DNA from: Pseudomonas putida W15Oct28
GTDB taxonomy: Bacteria; Pseudomonadota; Gammaproteobacteria; Pseudomonadales; Pseudomonadaceae
Direction: 5' to 3'
DNA: 64,000 bases
Assembly: GCF_000708715.2 (NCBI RefSeq)
Contig: NZ_JENB01000029.1
Coordinates: forward strand, 1-64,000
Shown here: piece after piece, positions 8,908 through 17,184 of the stretch
How positions within the stretch are numbered: the stretch's first letter is position 1
Layout: each line of letters begins with the position of its first letter
The notes under the pieces: model-generated
Seen by the model: the letters and a program-made list of their open reading frames with translations, nothing else
Database searches by the model: none
Told to the model about the DNA's origin: nothing
Made by a program: the position numbers and the translations under genes

Positions 8908-9031
8908 GTCACCTGCCTTGGAAAACCGATTGGGTTCGATGCCCGGAACGTCTGGCACTCGCCTTGGGCATTAAGACGTCATGCTAATGGCACTGTGGTA
9001 CTGAAGTCGATGGAGCGCCAACTTTCCACTT

Positions 9032-9889
9032 TCACCGCAGCGCAATCGACAGGAAGGAGTCGATGACTCGACTGCTGCGACGCTCGGCCAGGTAGTACAA
9101 ATAGGTTTCAGTGAATACTGCGTCGCCAGCGATGCGAATGACTTTCAGGCTCGGGTCGGCAATGTATTCCGCTTCCGACACTGCGCCGATGCCGAGTTTA
9201 CGAATGACCGCTTCGCGTAGTGCCTCGCGGCTGCCGATTTCCATAGCAATTCGTGGGCTGACATTAGCCTCGGTCAGAGCCTGTTCCAGTGCCAGTCGGG
9301 TGGTCGATCCCTGCTCGCGACGTAGAAGAGGCTGCCCCTGCAGGGCTTGCAGCGGCACCTCGTCATGCCGGGCAAATGGGTGGTCGACATGGGCGAAGAG
9401 GATGACCGGATGACGCGCGTAGCGCTGGGCAACGAATGCAGGATCGTCCTGCAGCCCCGCCAGCACACCGATGTCGCTCACGTAGTTTTCCAGATCGGCC
9501 AGTACTGAGGCTGAGTTGCCGACACGAATAGAGACATCGATCTGCGGATACTGGGGCTGGTAACGGTCAACCATTTCGATCACATGGAACGGGCCGACCG
9601 CGCCGATGCGCAATTGCCCGCGGTTGAGCTTGCCAGCATCGCGCAGCAGGTTGGCAGCTTCGGCTTCGAGCAGCGCCAGTTGGCCGGCGATGGGCAGCAA
9701 TGCACGGCCCACTGTGGTCAGTTCGATACGGCGTCCGCGCCGATGGAACAGCTCGACGTTGAATTCGCGTTCCAGGGCCTGAACCTGATTGGTGGCTGTC
9801 GGCTGGCTTAGGCCGATGGCTCTGGCTCCGGCACTAAAGCTGGCATGGCGGGCAACGGCAAGAAACGTACGCAGTCGGGCAGATGACAT
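9032..9889 (-). CDS. LysR-family regulator, phosphonate-cluster type
   Basis: A 285-residue LysR protein with an N-terminal winged helix (RLRTFLAVARHASFSAGARA, then ALEREFNVELFHRRGR) and a C-terminal effector-binding domain (LRIGAVGPFHVIEMVDRYQP onward). It resembles the LysR regulators found beside 2-aminoethylphosphonate genes, and resembles the second LysR at 15198 in the wHTH turn LFHRRGRxIEL. It is divergent from phnD with 111 bases between, the classic arrangement for a LysR activator of the adjoining operon. A small dyad CTGTCACATGACAG at 9945-9958 is a candidate site. The co-inducer is unknown; a phosphonate metabolite is likely. Confidence 0.88.
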   Translation of the reverse strand: MSSARLRTFLAVARHASFSAGARAIGLSQPTATNQVQALEREFNVELFHRRGRRIELTTVGRALLPIAGQLALLEAEAANLLRDAGKLNRGQLRIGAVGPFHVIEMVDRYQPQYPQIDVSIRVGNSASVLADLENYVSDIGVLAGLQDDPAFVAQRYARHPVILFAHVDHPFARHDEVPLQALQGQPLLRREQGSTTRLALEQALTEANVSPRIAMEIGSREALREAVIRKLGIGAVSEAEYIADPSLKVIRIAGDAVFTETYLYYLAERRSSRVIDSFLSIALR

Positions 9890-9944
9890 CTATAGATCCT
9901 TTGAATGGAAAGCGCTCGAAAACCATATTGAACTGATGCGTTGA

Positions 9945-9958
9945 CTGTCACATGACAG
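9945..9958. promoter_or_regulatory. Small dyad in the LysR-phnD divergent region
   Basis: CTGTCA-CA-TGACAG is a perfect 6-bp inverted repeat 43 bases upstream of the phnD start. It overlaps TTGACT (9941-9946), which could be a -35 element, though the matching -10 is weak. It is offered as a candidate LysR or general operator, with no further support in the sequence. Confidence 0.3.
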
Positions 9959-10000
9959 CCCTAGCTTTGGCCTCACCAAAAACAATCCTGCGGTGAGTTC

Positions 10001-10870
10001 ATGATCTCGTTTGCCAGCCTGTGCCGTTCTGCCCGCTTTATCCTGCTGCCTCTGTTGTTCACTTCGGCCGTACAGGCCCAGGAGATCCTTACCGTCGGCC
10101 TGATACCTTCCGAAGACTCTCAAGCGATGATCAAAAGCAGCCAGTTGGTGCTTGACCAGCTTGAGCAGCGCTTGGGCATGCCAGTTAAACCCTTCGTTGC
10201 CACAGACTACAACGGCGTGATCGAAGCCCTGCGTGCAGGCAAATTGGATGTTGCCTACCTGGGGCCGTTCTCTTATGTGCTGGCTAAGCAGATGGCCGAT
10301 GCCGAGGCGTTTGCCGTGGCCGTGACCCGTAAAACCGGCAGCAGCGCCTATCACAGCCTGATCATCGCCCGTAACGACAGTGGCATCCGCAGCCTGCAAG
10401 ACCTGCAGGGCAAGACATTCGCCTTCGTCGACCCCAGCTCGGCTTCGGGGCATCTATTTCCCGAGGCGGGCTTGGAGCAGGCTGGCCATGACCCTAAAAC
10501 GCTTTTCTCACGCGTGATCTTCTCTGGATCCCACGACGCGAGCATCCTCGCGGTGGAAAACCGCAAAGTGGACGCCGCAGCGGTGGCCGATCGCATCCTC
10601 GCGAGCGCGGTGCACAACGGACAGGTCAAGCAGCAAGACTTCCACGTGGTGTGGACCTCGCCGGACATTCCCGAGTCGCCGATGGTCTGGCGCAAAGGCC
10701 TCGACCCTGAGTTGCAGGCCAAGTTGCGCAATGCATTCGCCGCGATCAAGGATGTCCCATGGGGCGACCAGGGCATGCTCGATGGATTTCAGCCAACCAG
10801 CGACGTGGCCTATGACGTGGTTCGCGATACCGCCAAGGTGCTCGACCTCGACTTGCGGAGGCTGAAATGA
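10001..10870 (+). CDS. phnD: Phosphonate/phosphite-type ABC transporter substrate-binding protein
   Basis: A 289-residue periplasmic binding protein with a Sec signal peptide ending VQAQ (about residue 26). The mature protein begins EILTVGLIPSEDSQ and contains ATDYNGVIEALRAGKLDVAYL and FVDPSSASGHLFPE, the signature of the PhnD/PtxB family whose SxxS-type loops hold the phosphonate group. The stop overlaps the ATP-binding subunit start by 4 bases (ATGA at 10867). It is the first gene of a phnDCE-type operon. The ligand could be 2-aminoethylphosphonate, another natural phosphonate or phosphite; the neighbouring PhnX favours an aldehyde-yielding C2 phosphonate. Confidence 0.9.
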   Translation: MISFASLCRSARFILLPLLFTSAVQAQEILTVGLIPSEDSQAMIKSSQLVLDQLEQRLGMPVKPFVATDYNGVIEALRAGKLDVAYLGPFSYVLAKQMADAEAFAVAVTRKTGSSAYHSLIIARNDSGIRSLQDLQGKTFAFVDPSSASGHLFPEAGLEQAGHDPKTLFSRVIFSGSHDASILAVENRKVDAAAVADRILASAVHNGQVKQQDFHVVWTSPDIPESPMVWRKGLDPELQAKLRNAFAAIKDVPWGDQGMLDGFQPTSDVAYDVVRDTAKVLDLDLRRLK

Positions 10871-11661
10871 TCCGCATCCAGCAATTGGTCAAGGGCTATG
10901 CCGAAAATCCGGTATTGCGCGGTATCGACCTGCAGGTCGCGGCAGGCGAGTTCGTGGTGATCCTCGGTCAATCCGGTGCCGGCAAGTCCACCTTGTTGCG
11001 CTGCATCAACCGCCTGGCTCACGCTGACAGTGGCGTGCTGGAAGTCGGCGGGGTGGACGCCATGCAACCATCACAGCAGCGCGAACTGCGCCGGCGCGTA
11101 GCGATGATCTTCCAGCACCACAACGTGGTGCCGCGCCTTTCAGTGTTGAAGAACGTGCTTACCGGGCGCCTGGCCCACTGCAGCACCCTGGCCTCGCTGC
11201 TGCAGCTGTTTCGTCGAGAGGACATAGACCTGGCCCGTGATTGCCTGGGCCGCGTCGGGCTGAGCGACAAGGCCGGTGCGCGCGCAGATTCGCTATCAGG
11301 CGGGCAACTGCAGCGTGTCGGTATCGCCCGGGCGCTGGCCCAGCGTCCGGAGGTGATCCTGGCTGACGAACCGGTGGCCAGCCTAGATCCAAACACGGCA
11401 CACCTGGTCATGCGTTATCTGCGCGAGGCAACCCGCACACTTGGCATCACGGTAGTGTGCAATTTGCACCAAGTGGACCTGGCACGGGCATTCGGCGACC
11501 GCATCGTCGGCCTGGCCAGTGGCCGCCTGGTATTCGACGGTCCGGCGCAGACTTTGGATGACGCCGCACTGCAGCGCATCTACCACAGCGGCGCGCCTCG
11601 CCAGGCGGGCGATTCTCCAGTGGCTGAACATCCTGTCATCGCGGCTGGCACGAGGGCCTGA
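10867..11661 (+). CDS. phnC: Phosphonate-type ABC transporter ATP-binding protein
   Basis: The 264-residue protein shows a complete ABC ATPase: Walker A GQSGAGKSTLL (about residues 36-46), Q-loop MIFQHHNVVPRLS, signature LSGGQLQRVGIARAL, Walker B VILADEPVASLD and the H-loop region VVCNLHQVDLA. The HQVDLA form and the inserted LTGRLAHCSTLASLLQLF segment are characteristic of PhnC-type ATPases. It overlaps phnD by 4 bases and is separated from the permease gene by two bases, so the three are translated as a unit. It powers uptake of phosphonate across the inner membrane. Confidence 0.92.
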   Translation: MIRIQQLVKGYAENPVLRGIDLQVAAGEFVVILGQSGAGKSTLLRCINRLAHADSGVLEVGGVDAMQPSQQRELRRRVAMIFQHHNVVPRLSVLKNVLTGRLAHCSTLASLLQLFRREDIDLARDCLGRVGLSDKAGARADSLSGGQLQRVGIARALAQRPEVILADEPVASLDPNTAHLVMRYLREATRTLGITVVCNLHQVDLARAFGDRIVGLASGRLVFDGPAQTLDDAALQRIYHSGAPRQAGDSPVAEHPVIAAGTRA

Positions 11662-11663
11662 AA

Positions 11664-12482
11664 ATGAATCCACGAACTTACCAATGGCTGGTGCGCACGC
11701 CGACGACGTCACGTGGGTGGCTGGGCGGCGCTGTATTGCTGGCAGTGGTCCTTTGCGTGCTGCATTGGAGCGCCAAGGGTGCGCAATTGAGCTGGGGCGA
11801 GCTGGTCAGCGGCCTGCCGCAGATTGGCGACTTTCTCGGCCGCTCGCTGCCGCCGGACCTGAATATCCTTCCAAACCTTTGGCGTCCAGCACTGGAAACC
11901 CTGCAGATCGCGCTCTGGGGCACCCTGCTGGGGATTATGGGTGCCATCCCGCTGGGCTTGCTTGCCGCGCGCAACCTTCACGACAAGCGTTGGCTGTATC
12001 AGGGCACCCGGCAACTGCTCAACGTGATTCGTAGCATTAACGAACTGATCCTGGCGCTTGTATTCGTTTCCGCAGTAGGCCTAGGCCCGTTCCCTGGCGT
12101 GCTGGCCCTAGCCCTGCACGGCGTGGGCATGCTCGGTAAATTCTTCGCGGAAAGTATCGAGGAAATCGACCAGGGCCCGATCGAGGCTTTGCAGGCAACG
12201 GGCGCTCGACCGCTGCAGGTGATTGTCTTCGGTGTACTACCGCAGGTGATTACCGCCTGGATTGCGGTGGTGCTGTACCGCTTCGAGGTCAACTTACGCT
12301 CAGCGACGGTGCTGGGAATGGTCGGTGCGGGCGGCCTCGGCTTTGAGCTGGTAAGCAGCCTGAAGCTCTTCAAGTACCAGGAAACCGCCACTTGTATTCT
12401 GCTGATTACTTTGATGGTGGTGCTCGCCGACCTGCTTTCCAGCCGCCTGCGCCAAGCCATCCAGGGCTCGGCCCGTCACTGA
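11664..12482 (+). CDS. phnE: Phosphonate-type ABC transporter permease
   Basis: A 272-residue membrane protein with about six helices, beginning with one at residues 20-38. The cytoplasmic EAA loop that docks with the ATPase is seen as EEIDQGPIEALQATGARPLQ. The order LGIMGAIPLGLLAARNL and INELILALVFVSAVGLGPF matches PhnE permeases. It closes the phnDCE importer operon; the spacing to the next gene is about 190 bases, and that gap shows no convincing terminator. Confidence 0.9.
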   Translation: MNPRTYQWLVRTPTTSRGWLGGAVLLAVVLCVLHWSAKGAQLSWGELVSGLPQIGDFLGRSLPPDLNILPNLWRPALETLQIALWGTLLGIMGAIPLGLLAARNLHDKRWLYQGTRQLLNVIRSINELILALVFVSAVGLGPFPGVLALALHGVGMLGKFFAESIEEIDQGPIEALQATGARPLQVIVFGVLPQVITAWIAVVLYRFEVNLRSATVLGMVGAGGLGFELVSSLKLFKYQETATCILLITLMVVLADLLSSRLRQAIQGSARH

Positions 12483-12674
12483 CCCTTCCTGTTCCCGGCT
12501 TCGCTCACTGCGCCCTTCACCTGCGCAGGGGGTGAGGCTTTGCCCGGAATACACAAAATGCCAAGTGCCCCTGTTATCGGCTCGGCCGATGCCTACCTGC
12601 GATCAAACGATTGGAACGAAAGCTGCCAGCCGTTGAGCATGGCCGCACCCTCTAACAACAATAAGGAACTGCCC

Positions 12675-13763
12675 ATGCCTGCCTGTTTTCATAATCCTGT
12701 CTCGACCGTCTTCGGCGCTGGCAGTTTGGCGCGCATCGCCGAGCTGTGCCCAGGCAAAGTCGCCTTGGTGACGTTTCCGGAAGCCGCCCAGCTAGGGCTG
12801 GTGGAGCGTGTACGCGGCCTGCTTGGTGAGCGCCTGGTGTGCGTCATAGACAATGTGCAACCAAACCCAGATGTGGCGTGGCTGCGCGATGTACACGAGC
12901 GGTTTTGGGCCGAAAACGGTGACTGTGACAGCGTTTTCGCCCTCGGTGGTGGCAGTGCCATCGACACCGCCAAAGCGCTTATCGTCGGTACAGAATCCGG
13001 CAGTTTCAATGAACTTCTGGAGCTTCTGGCTAGTGGCAAACCATTCACTCCGGCGCGGCACAAGCCGCTGATTGCCGCGCCGACCACGGCAGGTACCGGC
13101 AGCGAGGTAACGCCCTGGGCCACGCTGTGGGACACCGCCCGGCAGAAGAAGTACTCCCTGCACCTGGCATGCACTTGGCCGCAGGTGGCGCTGATCGACC
13201 CAGAGCTGATGCTCAGCGTGCCAGGTGGGGTCACGGTATCCACCGGGCTGGATGCGTTGTCACACGCCTTGGAAGCGATCTGGAATCACAACGCCAATCC
13301 CATCTCGGACACGTTTGCAGTCTCGGCCATCGAGGACATCCTCGACTGCCTCCCCCAGTTACAACAAGACCTGGGCAACCCCGAGCTGCGCGCGCGCATG
13401 GCCTTGGCTGCTCTCAAGGCCGGCATGGCGTTCTCTAACACCAAGACGGCACTGGCCCATTCCATCTCCTACGAAATGACCCTGCGCCATGGGCTGCCCC
13501 ACGGCATCGCCTGCTCGTTCACCTTGCCGATGGTCCTTGGCTTGGCCTGGGGCCGTGACAGCGACCGGGACCGGACCTTGCAGAAAGTCTTTGGCCCTGA
13601 TCTTGATGCCGCCCAGCAGCGCCTTCGGGGCTTCTTGCATCGCTTGGGCGTTCGCACTGAGTTTGAAGACTACGGCGTGACAGCCGCTGAAGCCGAAGCC
13701 ATGATCGATGAAGCCATGCAGGGCGCGCGCGGACGCAATTTCATCGGCTCGCAGGCCGCCTGA
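12675..13763 (+). CDS. Iron-containing alcohol dehydrogenase, phosphonate-associated
   Basis: The ATG at 12675 has AAGGAA eight bases upstream; a longer frame to 12540 adds residues with no family likeness. The 362-residue protein belongs to the group III metal-dependent dehydrogenases: the dinucleotide-binding motif FALGGGSAIDTAKA, the TTAGTGSEVTPWA loop, and the metal-ligand regions STGLDALSHALEAIW and LPHGIACSF are all in place. Members found beside phosphonatase genes are thought to interconvert phosphonoacetaldehyde and 2-hydroxyethylphosphonate or to oxidise a related phosphonate alcohol; which applies here is inference. Its place between the importer and PhnX suggests it feeds or drains phosphonoacetaldehyde. 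Confidence 0.85.
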   Translation: MPACFHNPVSTVFGAGSLARIAELCPGKVALVTFPEAAQLGLVERVRGLLGERLVCVIDNVQPNPDVAWLRDVHERFWAENGDCDSVFALGGGSAIDTAKALIVGTESGSFNELLELLASGKPFTPARHKPLIAAPTTAGTGSEVTPWATLWDTARQKKYSLHLACTWPQVALIDPELMLSVPGGVTVSTGLDALSHALEAIWNHNANPISDTFAVSAIEDILDCLPQLQQDLGNPELRARMALAALKAGMAFSNTKTALAHSISYEMTLRHGLPHGIACSFTLPMVLGLAWGRDSDRDRTLQKVFGPDLDAAQQRLRGFLHRLGVRTEFEDYGVTAAEAEAMIDEAMQGARGRNFIGSQAA

Positions 13764-13850
13764 CGCACCACGCTTTTCCTCCCGCACCGAACAAGAGTGC
13801 CGATTCGTCGCGCCTCGTGGCCGACGGCAGCGAACAAAAAGGAAACCGTC

Positions 13851-15146
13851 ATGAACCGTGCTGAATCCCTGTCTGGCTCAATCCCGACTGCAATGCCGTT
13901 TCGCCTGGCCCAGTGGCGCATGCTATTGGCTGCCATGTTCTGCTACTTGTTCTTCTACACCGGCCGCCAAACCTTCGGCTTTGCCATCCCTGGCATCCAG
14001 GCCGAGTTTGGTTTCAGCAAGGAAACGCTGGGCTGGGCCTCCAGCGCCATGTTGTGGATGTACGCTATCGGGCAGGCCATCAACGGCAACTTAGCCGACA
14101 AATTCGGCGGCCGACGCATCATGAGCCTAGGTGCGGTGTTGTCCTGCGGTGCCAACTGGGTCACTAGCTTCGCTGGGGGAATGGTGAGCCTGGTGTTGCC
14201 GTGGGGCATCAACGGCTATTTCCAGTCCTTGGGTTGGGCACCGGGCAGCCGTCTGCTGTCGAACTGGTGGGGCGCAGCCGAACGCGGCAAGGTCTACGGC
14301 TTCTATGTGTTCGCCGCCGGTTGTGCTTCGGTGCTGTCGTACGTTACATCGGTAGTGGTGATCGACGTACTTCACCTGGAGTGGCGATGGATCTTCCGCC
14401 TGCCGGTGCTGCTGATGTTGGCCGGTGGCATTGTCTTCTACCTGGTAGCTCGGGAACGGCCGCAAGACATGGGCTACCCAGCATTGGAAGATACTGGCGT
14501 TGCCAGTGCCCAGGACCGTGACAGTGAAGCGGCACAGGGCGAAGTCGAAACCTCGCGGCAACGCTACTTTGCCGTGCTCAAGAACCCACGCCTGTTGGTG
14601 GCGGCTCTGTCCCTCGGATTCCAGAACGCCGCCCGCTACGGCCTGATTGTCTGGGTGCCGGTGCACTTCCTCGGTGCCAATTGGCAGAAGGGTGACAGCT
14701 TCATCGATCCCAAGTGGATCACCATTGCACTGCCGGTGGGTATGGCGGTTGGGGCACTGAGCAATGGCTGGGTCTCTGACAAGCTATTCGGCAGCAAGCG
14801 CTACCTGGCGATCATGCTGTACATGGTCCTGGGCGCAGCCACTAGCATGTGGATGTGGAGCCTGCCGGCGCACAGCGCAGTAGGCCTGATTGCGTTGTTC
14901 TTGTGCGGTTTCTTCGTCTATGGCCCGGCATCGAGCTTCTGGGCGCTGTGTCCCGATCTTGTCGGCTCGCGTCGCGCCGGGACGGCCACTGGCATCATGA
15001 ATTTCTCATCGTATCTGTTCGCCGGACTGGCCGAGCCGCTGATCGGACGTATGCTCGATACTACCGGCAACACGTCGCTGATCTTCATAGTGGTCACCAC
15101 GGCATGTACTTGCAGCGCTTTGGTCGCGCTGTTTATACGCCGTTGA
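13851..15146 (+). CDS. MFS transporter of the organophosphate:phosphate antiporter (OPA/GlpT-UhpT) type
   Basis: The ATG at 13851 follows AAGGAAACCGTC and gives 431 residues. About twelve membrane helices are visible. The N-terminal segment FFYTGRQTFGFAIPGIQAEF and the loop GNLADKFGGRRIMSLGA match the OPA family, whose best-known members exchange glycerol-3-phosphate, hexose phosphate or phosphoglycerate for phosphate. A second MFS-like loop NGWVSDKLFGSKRYLAI begins the C-terminal half. Inside a phosphonate cluster the likely cargo is an anionic phosphonate, with phosphate as counter-ion; this is inference. It lies 87 bases after the Fe-dehydrogenase and is probably co-transcribed with it. 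Confidence 0.85.
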   Translation: MNRAESLSGSIPTAMPFRLAQWRMLLAAMFCYLFFYTGRQTFGFAIPGIQAEFGFSKETLGWASSAMLWMYAIGQAINGNLADKFGGRRIMSLGAVLSCGANWVTSFAGGMVSLVLPWGINGYFQSLGWAPGSRLLSNWWGAAERGKVYGFYVFAAGCASVLSYVTSVVVIDVLHLEWRWIFRLPVLLMLAGGIVFYLVARERPQDMGYPALEDTGVASAQDRDSEAAQGEVETSRQRYFAVLKNPRLLVAALSLGFQNAARYGLIVWVPVHFLGANWQKGDSFIDPKWITIALPVGMAVGALSNGWVSDKLFGSKRYLAIMLYMVLGAATSMWMWSLPAHSAVGLIALFLCGFFVYGPASSFWALCPDLVGSRRAGTATGIMNFSSYLFAGLAEPLIGRMLDTTGNTSLIFIVVTTACTCSALVALFIRR

Positions 15147-15197
15147 GGACCGCTGCCATGATGACAGCTTGCTGCTGTACCCAGATCGAGAGATGCC

Positions 15198-16064
15198 ATG
15201 TACCAGTACCACAAATGGTTGCGGTCCTTTCATGCCGTTGCCAGCACCGGCAGCTTTACTCAAGCGGCACAGTTGCTGAGCATCGGCCAACCGACAATCA
15301 GCGAGCAGGTGAGCGCACTGGAGAAGCGTTTTTCCGTGGAATTGTTCCATCGCCGCGGGCGCTTCATCGAGCTGAGCAAGGCCGGTCGCCAGCTGTACGA
15401 CATCACTCAGGGTCTGTTCGGCCAGGAGGACGAGGCATTGCAACTGCTACAGAGCTTTCAGCAGCGCAAGCAAGGCCTGCTTCGCATCGGTGCGGTGTCG
15501 CCACCCATTGCCATGAGCCTGACCTACGAGCTGATGCAGCATTACCCGCAGATCGAGCTGGAAACCTCGTTCAGCAGCGAAGCTGGGACATTGGAGCGGC
15601 TGTACAGCTTCGACATCGATCTGGCGATACTTGCCTTGTCGGAGTTCGACCATCGACTCAGCACGCGGCTCTATCGCACCTGTCCGATTCTGGCGGTGGT
15701 GCGCGACGACCACCCCTGGGCTCAACAGGCCAGTGTGAGTGTCAAGGAAATTGCCAATCAGCCGGTGGTGCTGCGAGAACCGGCTTCGCGTACGCGGCAA
15801 CTGGTGGAGGAAGGCTGTCGCCAGTACGGCGTGTCGCTGGACTGCGCCATGCAATTGAACAGCCGCGAAGCCATTGTCCATGCCGTGGTGCATGGCATTG
15901 GGGTGGGGTTCGTCTCGGCAGTGGAGCATGCAGACCGCCCCGGAACGCGTTCGATCGCCTTCGCCGAGGATCCGTTCCATATCAGCTACTTCCTGTGCTG
16001 CCTGGCTATCCGTCGTAAGCGGCCAATCATCGCCGAACTGTTCGATTCGTTGACCAGCAACTGA
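15198..16064 (+). CDS. LysR-family regulator, second phosphonate-cluster LysR
   Basis: A 288-residue LysR protein. The winged helix covers MYQYHKWLRSFHAVASTGSF to VELFHRRGRFIEL, and the effector domain starts at LLRIGAVSPPIAM. It resembles the LysR proteins associated with 2-aminoethylphosphonate catabolism and shares recognisable features with the LysR at 9032-9889, though the two are far from identical. It lies 51 bases after the MFS gene in the same direction, just ahead of phnX, so it is embedded in the operon rather than divergent from it. Having two LysR genes at the two ends of the cluster suggests separate control of the importer and the catabolic part. Confidence 0.87.
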   Translation: MYQYHKWLRSFHAVASTGSFTQAAQLLSIGQPTISEQVSALEKRFSVELFHRRGRFIELSKAGRQLYDITQGLFGQEDEALQLLQSFQQRKQGLLRIGAVSPPIAMSLTYELMQHYPQIELETSFSSEAGTLERLYSFDIDLAILALSEFDHRLSTRLYRTCPILAVVRDDHPWAQQASVSVKEIANQPVVLREPASRTRQLVEEGCRQYGVSLDCAMQLNSREAIVHAVVHGIGVGFVSAVEHADRPGTRSIAFAEDPFHISYFLCCLAIRRKRPIIAELFDSLTSN

Positions 16065-16141
16065 TTCAAGCGCTCATCGCCAGCTCGCGATTGCGCCGAG
16101 CGGGCCTCGCTCACCTGTTTTTTACTCAATGGAGCAATCTC

Positions 16142-16969
16142 ATGAACTATCAGCAACCCAAGCAACTGCAGGCAGTAATTCTCGATTGGGCCGGCACCGT
16201 CGTGGATTTTGGGTCGTTCGCACCCACCCAGATCTTCGTCGAAGCCTTTGCCGAGTTCGGCGTGCAAGTTAGCCTGGCAGAAGCCCGCGGGCCAATGGGC
16301 ATGGGTAAGTGGGACCATATCCGCACGCTGTGCGACCTGCCGGAGATCGCCGAGCGGTATCGACTGGCGTTCGGCCGCACGCCTACTGACAACGACGTGA
16401 CCGCCATCTATGAACGCTTCATGCCGTTGCAGATCGAGAAAATTGCCGAGCACTCGGCGTTGATCCCAGGGGCTCTCGAGGTCATCGAGCAATTACGCCG
16501 CAAACACCTCAAAATCGGCTCATGTTCCGGTTATCCGGCAGTGGTAATGGAAAAAGTGGTAGCGCTGGCCAAGTCCAAGGGCTACGTCGCAGATCATGTC
16601 GTCGCTACCGATGAAGTGCCTAACGGGCGCCCGTATCCTGCGCAATCCTTGGCCAACGTCATTGCCCTGGGGATTAGTGACGTAGCCGCATGTGTCAAGG
16701 TCGATGACACCTGGCCCGGTATCCTCGAGGGGCGCAGTGCTGGCATGTGGACGGTTGCATTGACTTGCTCAGGCAATGCGCTTGGCCTGACCTACGAACA
16801 GTACAAAGCACTGCCGGAGGAAGAGCTGGAGCAGGCGCGTAAACGCACTGGCCAAATGTTCGAAGGTGCACGACCGCACTACCTGATTGACACCATCGCC
16901 GAGTTGCCAGGAGTGATCGCCGATATCGAGGTGCGACTGGAACGAGGCGAGATGCCCCAGAGCGTCTGA
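16142..16969 (+). CDS. phnX: Phosphonoacetaldehyde hydrolase (phosphonatase)
   Basis: The ATG at 16142 has GGAG eight bases upstream and gives 275 residues, the normal length. This HAD-superfamily enzyme cleaves the carbon-phosphorus bond of phosphonoacetaldehyde to acetaldehyde and phosphate. Diagnostic residues are present: nucleophile D15 in VILDWAGTVVD with alanine at 17 (DxA, as in phosphonatases rather than DxD), and the Schiff-base lysine K56 in MGMGKWDHIR. Further HAD motifs are IGSCSGYP and the acidic VKVDDTWPGILEG. The usual partner, 2-aminoethylphosphonate transaminase PhnW, is not seen nearby, so the aldehyde may come from another phosphonate or from a distant PhnW. Confidence 0.95.
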   Translation: MNYQQPKQLQAVILDWAGTVVDFGSFAPTQIFVEAFAEFGVQVSLAEARGPMGMGKWDHIRTLCDLPEIAERYRLAFGRTPTDNDVTAIYERFMPLQIEKIAEHSALIPGALEVIEQLRRKHLKIGSCSGYPAVVMEKVVALAKSKGYVADHVVATDEVPNGRPYPAQSLANVIALGISDVAACVKVDDTWPGILEGRSAGMWTVALTCSGNALGLTYEQYKALPEEELEQARKRTGQMFEGARPHYLIDTIAELPGVIADIEVRLERGEMPQSV

Positions 16970-17124
16970 CGTTTAACTTACTTGACAGCCGGTTTTCGGC
17001 ACGGACGCCGAAGGCCCTTCTCTGGCACGGTATCAGCTAGCTGTGCATGATGGCGGATCGCTCCAGATTGGCTATGGTTAGCGCAGGCCAGCGAGGCTTC
17101 TGTTTGGCAATCAAGGGAGAGGGC

Positions 17125-17184
17125 ATGAGCCTGGCAATTGCAGTATCAGGGTGGTGGCTGAAATCCAAGGGTTGCCAGCCATGA
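17125..17184 (+). CDS. 19-codon leader ORF overlapping the diguanylate cyclase start
   Basis: An ATG at 17125 sits four bases after a near-perfect ribosome-binding site (AAGGGAGAGG). The 19-residue frame begins MSLAIAVSGWW and ends in TGA at 17182-17184, which overlaps the ATG at 17181 of the diguanylate cyclase gene (ATGA). This is the geometry of a translationally coupled leader peptide. The peptide resembles no known product. It may simply raise or gate translation of the cyclase. An alternative view is that only the GTG at 17151 is used and the ORF is incidental. Confidence 0.4.
   Translation: MSLAIAVSGWWLKSKGCQP

Noticed and set aside
14849..16018. 389-codon plus-strand frame
   Set aside because: It overlaps the MFS 3' end and the second LysR gene in another frame; both overlapped genes have clear families.
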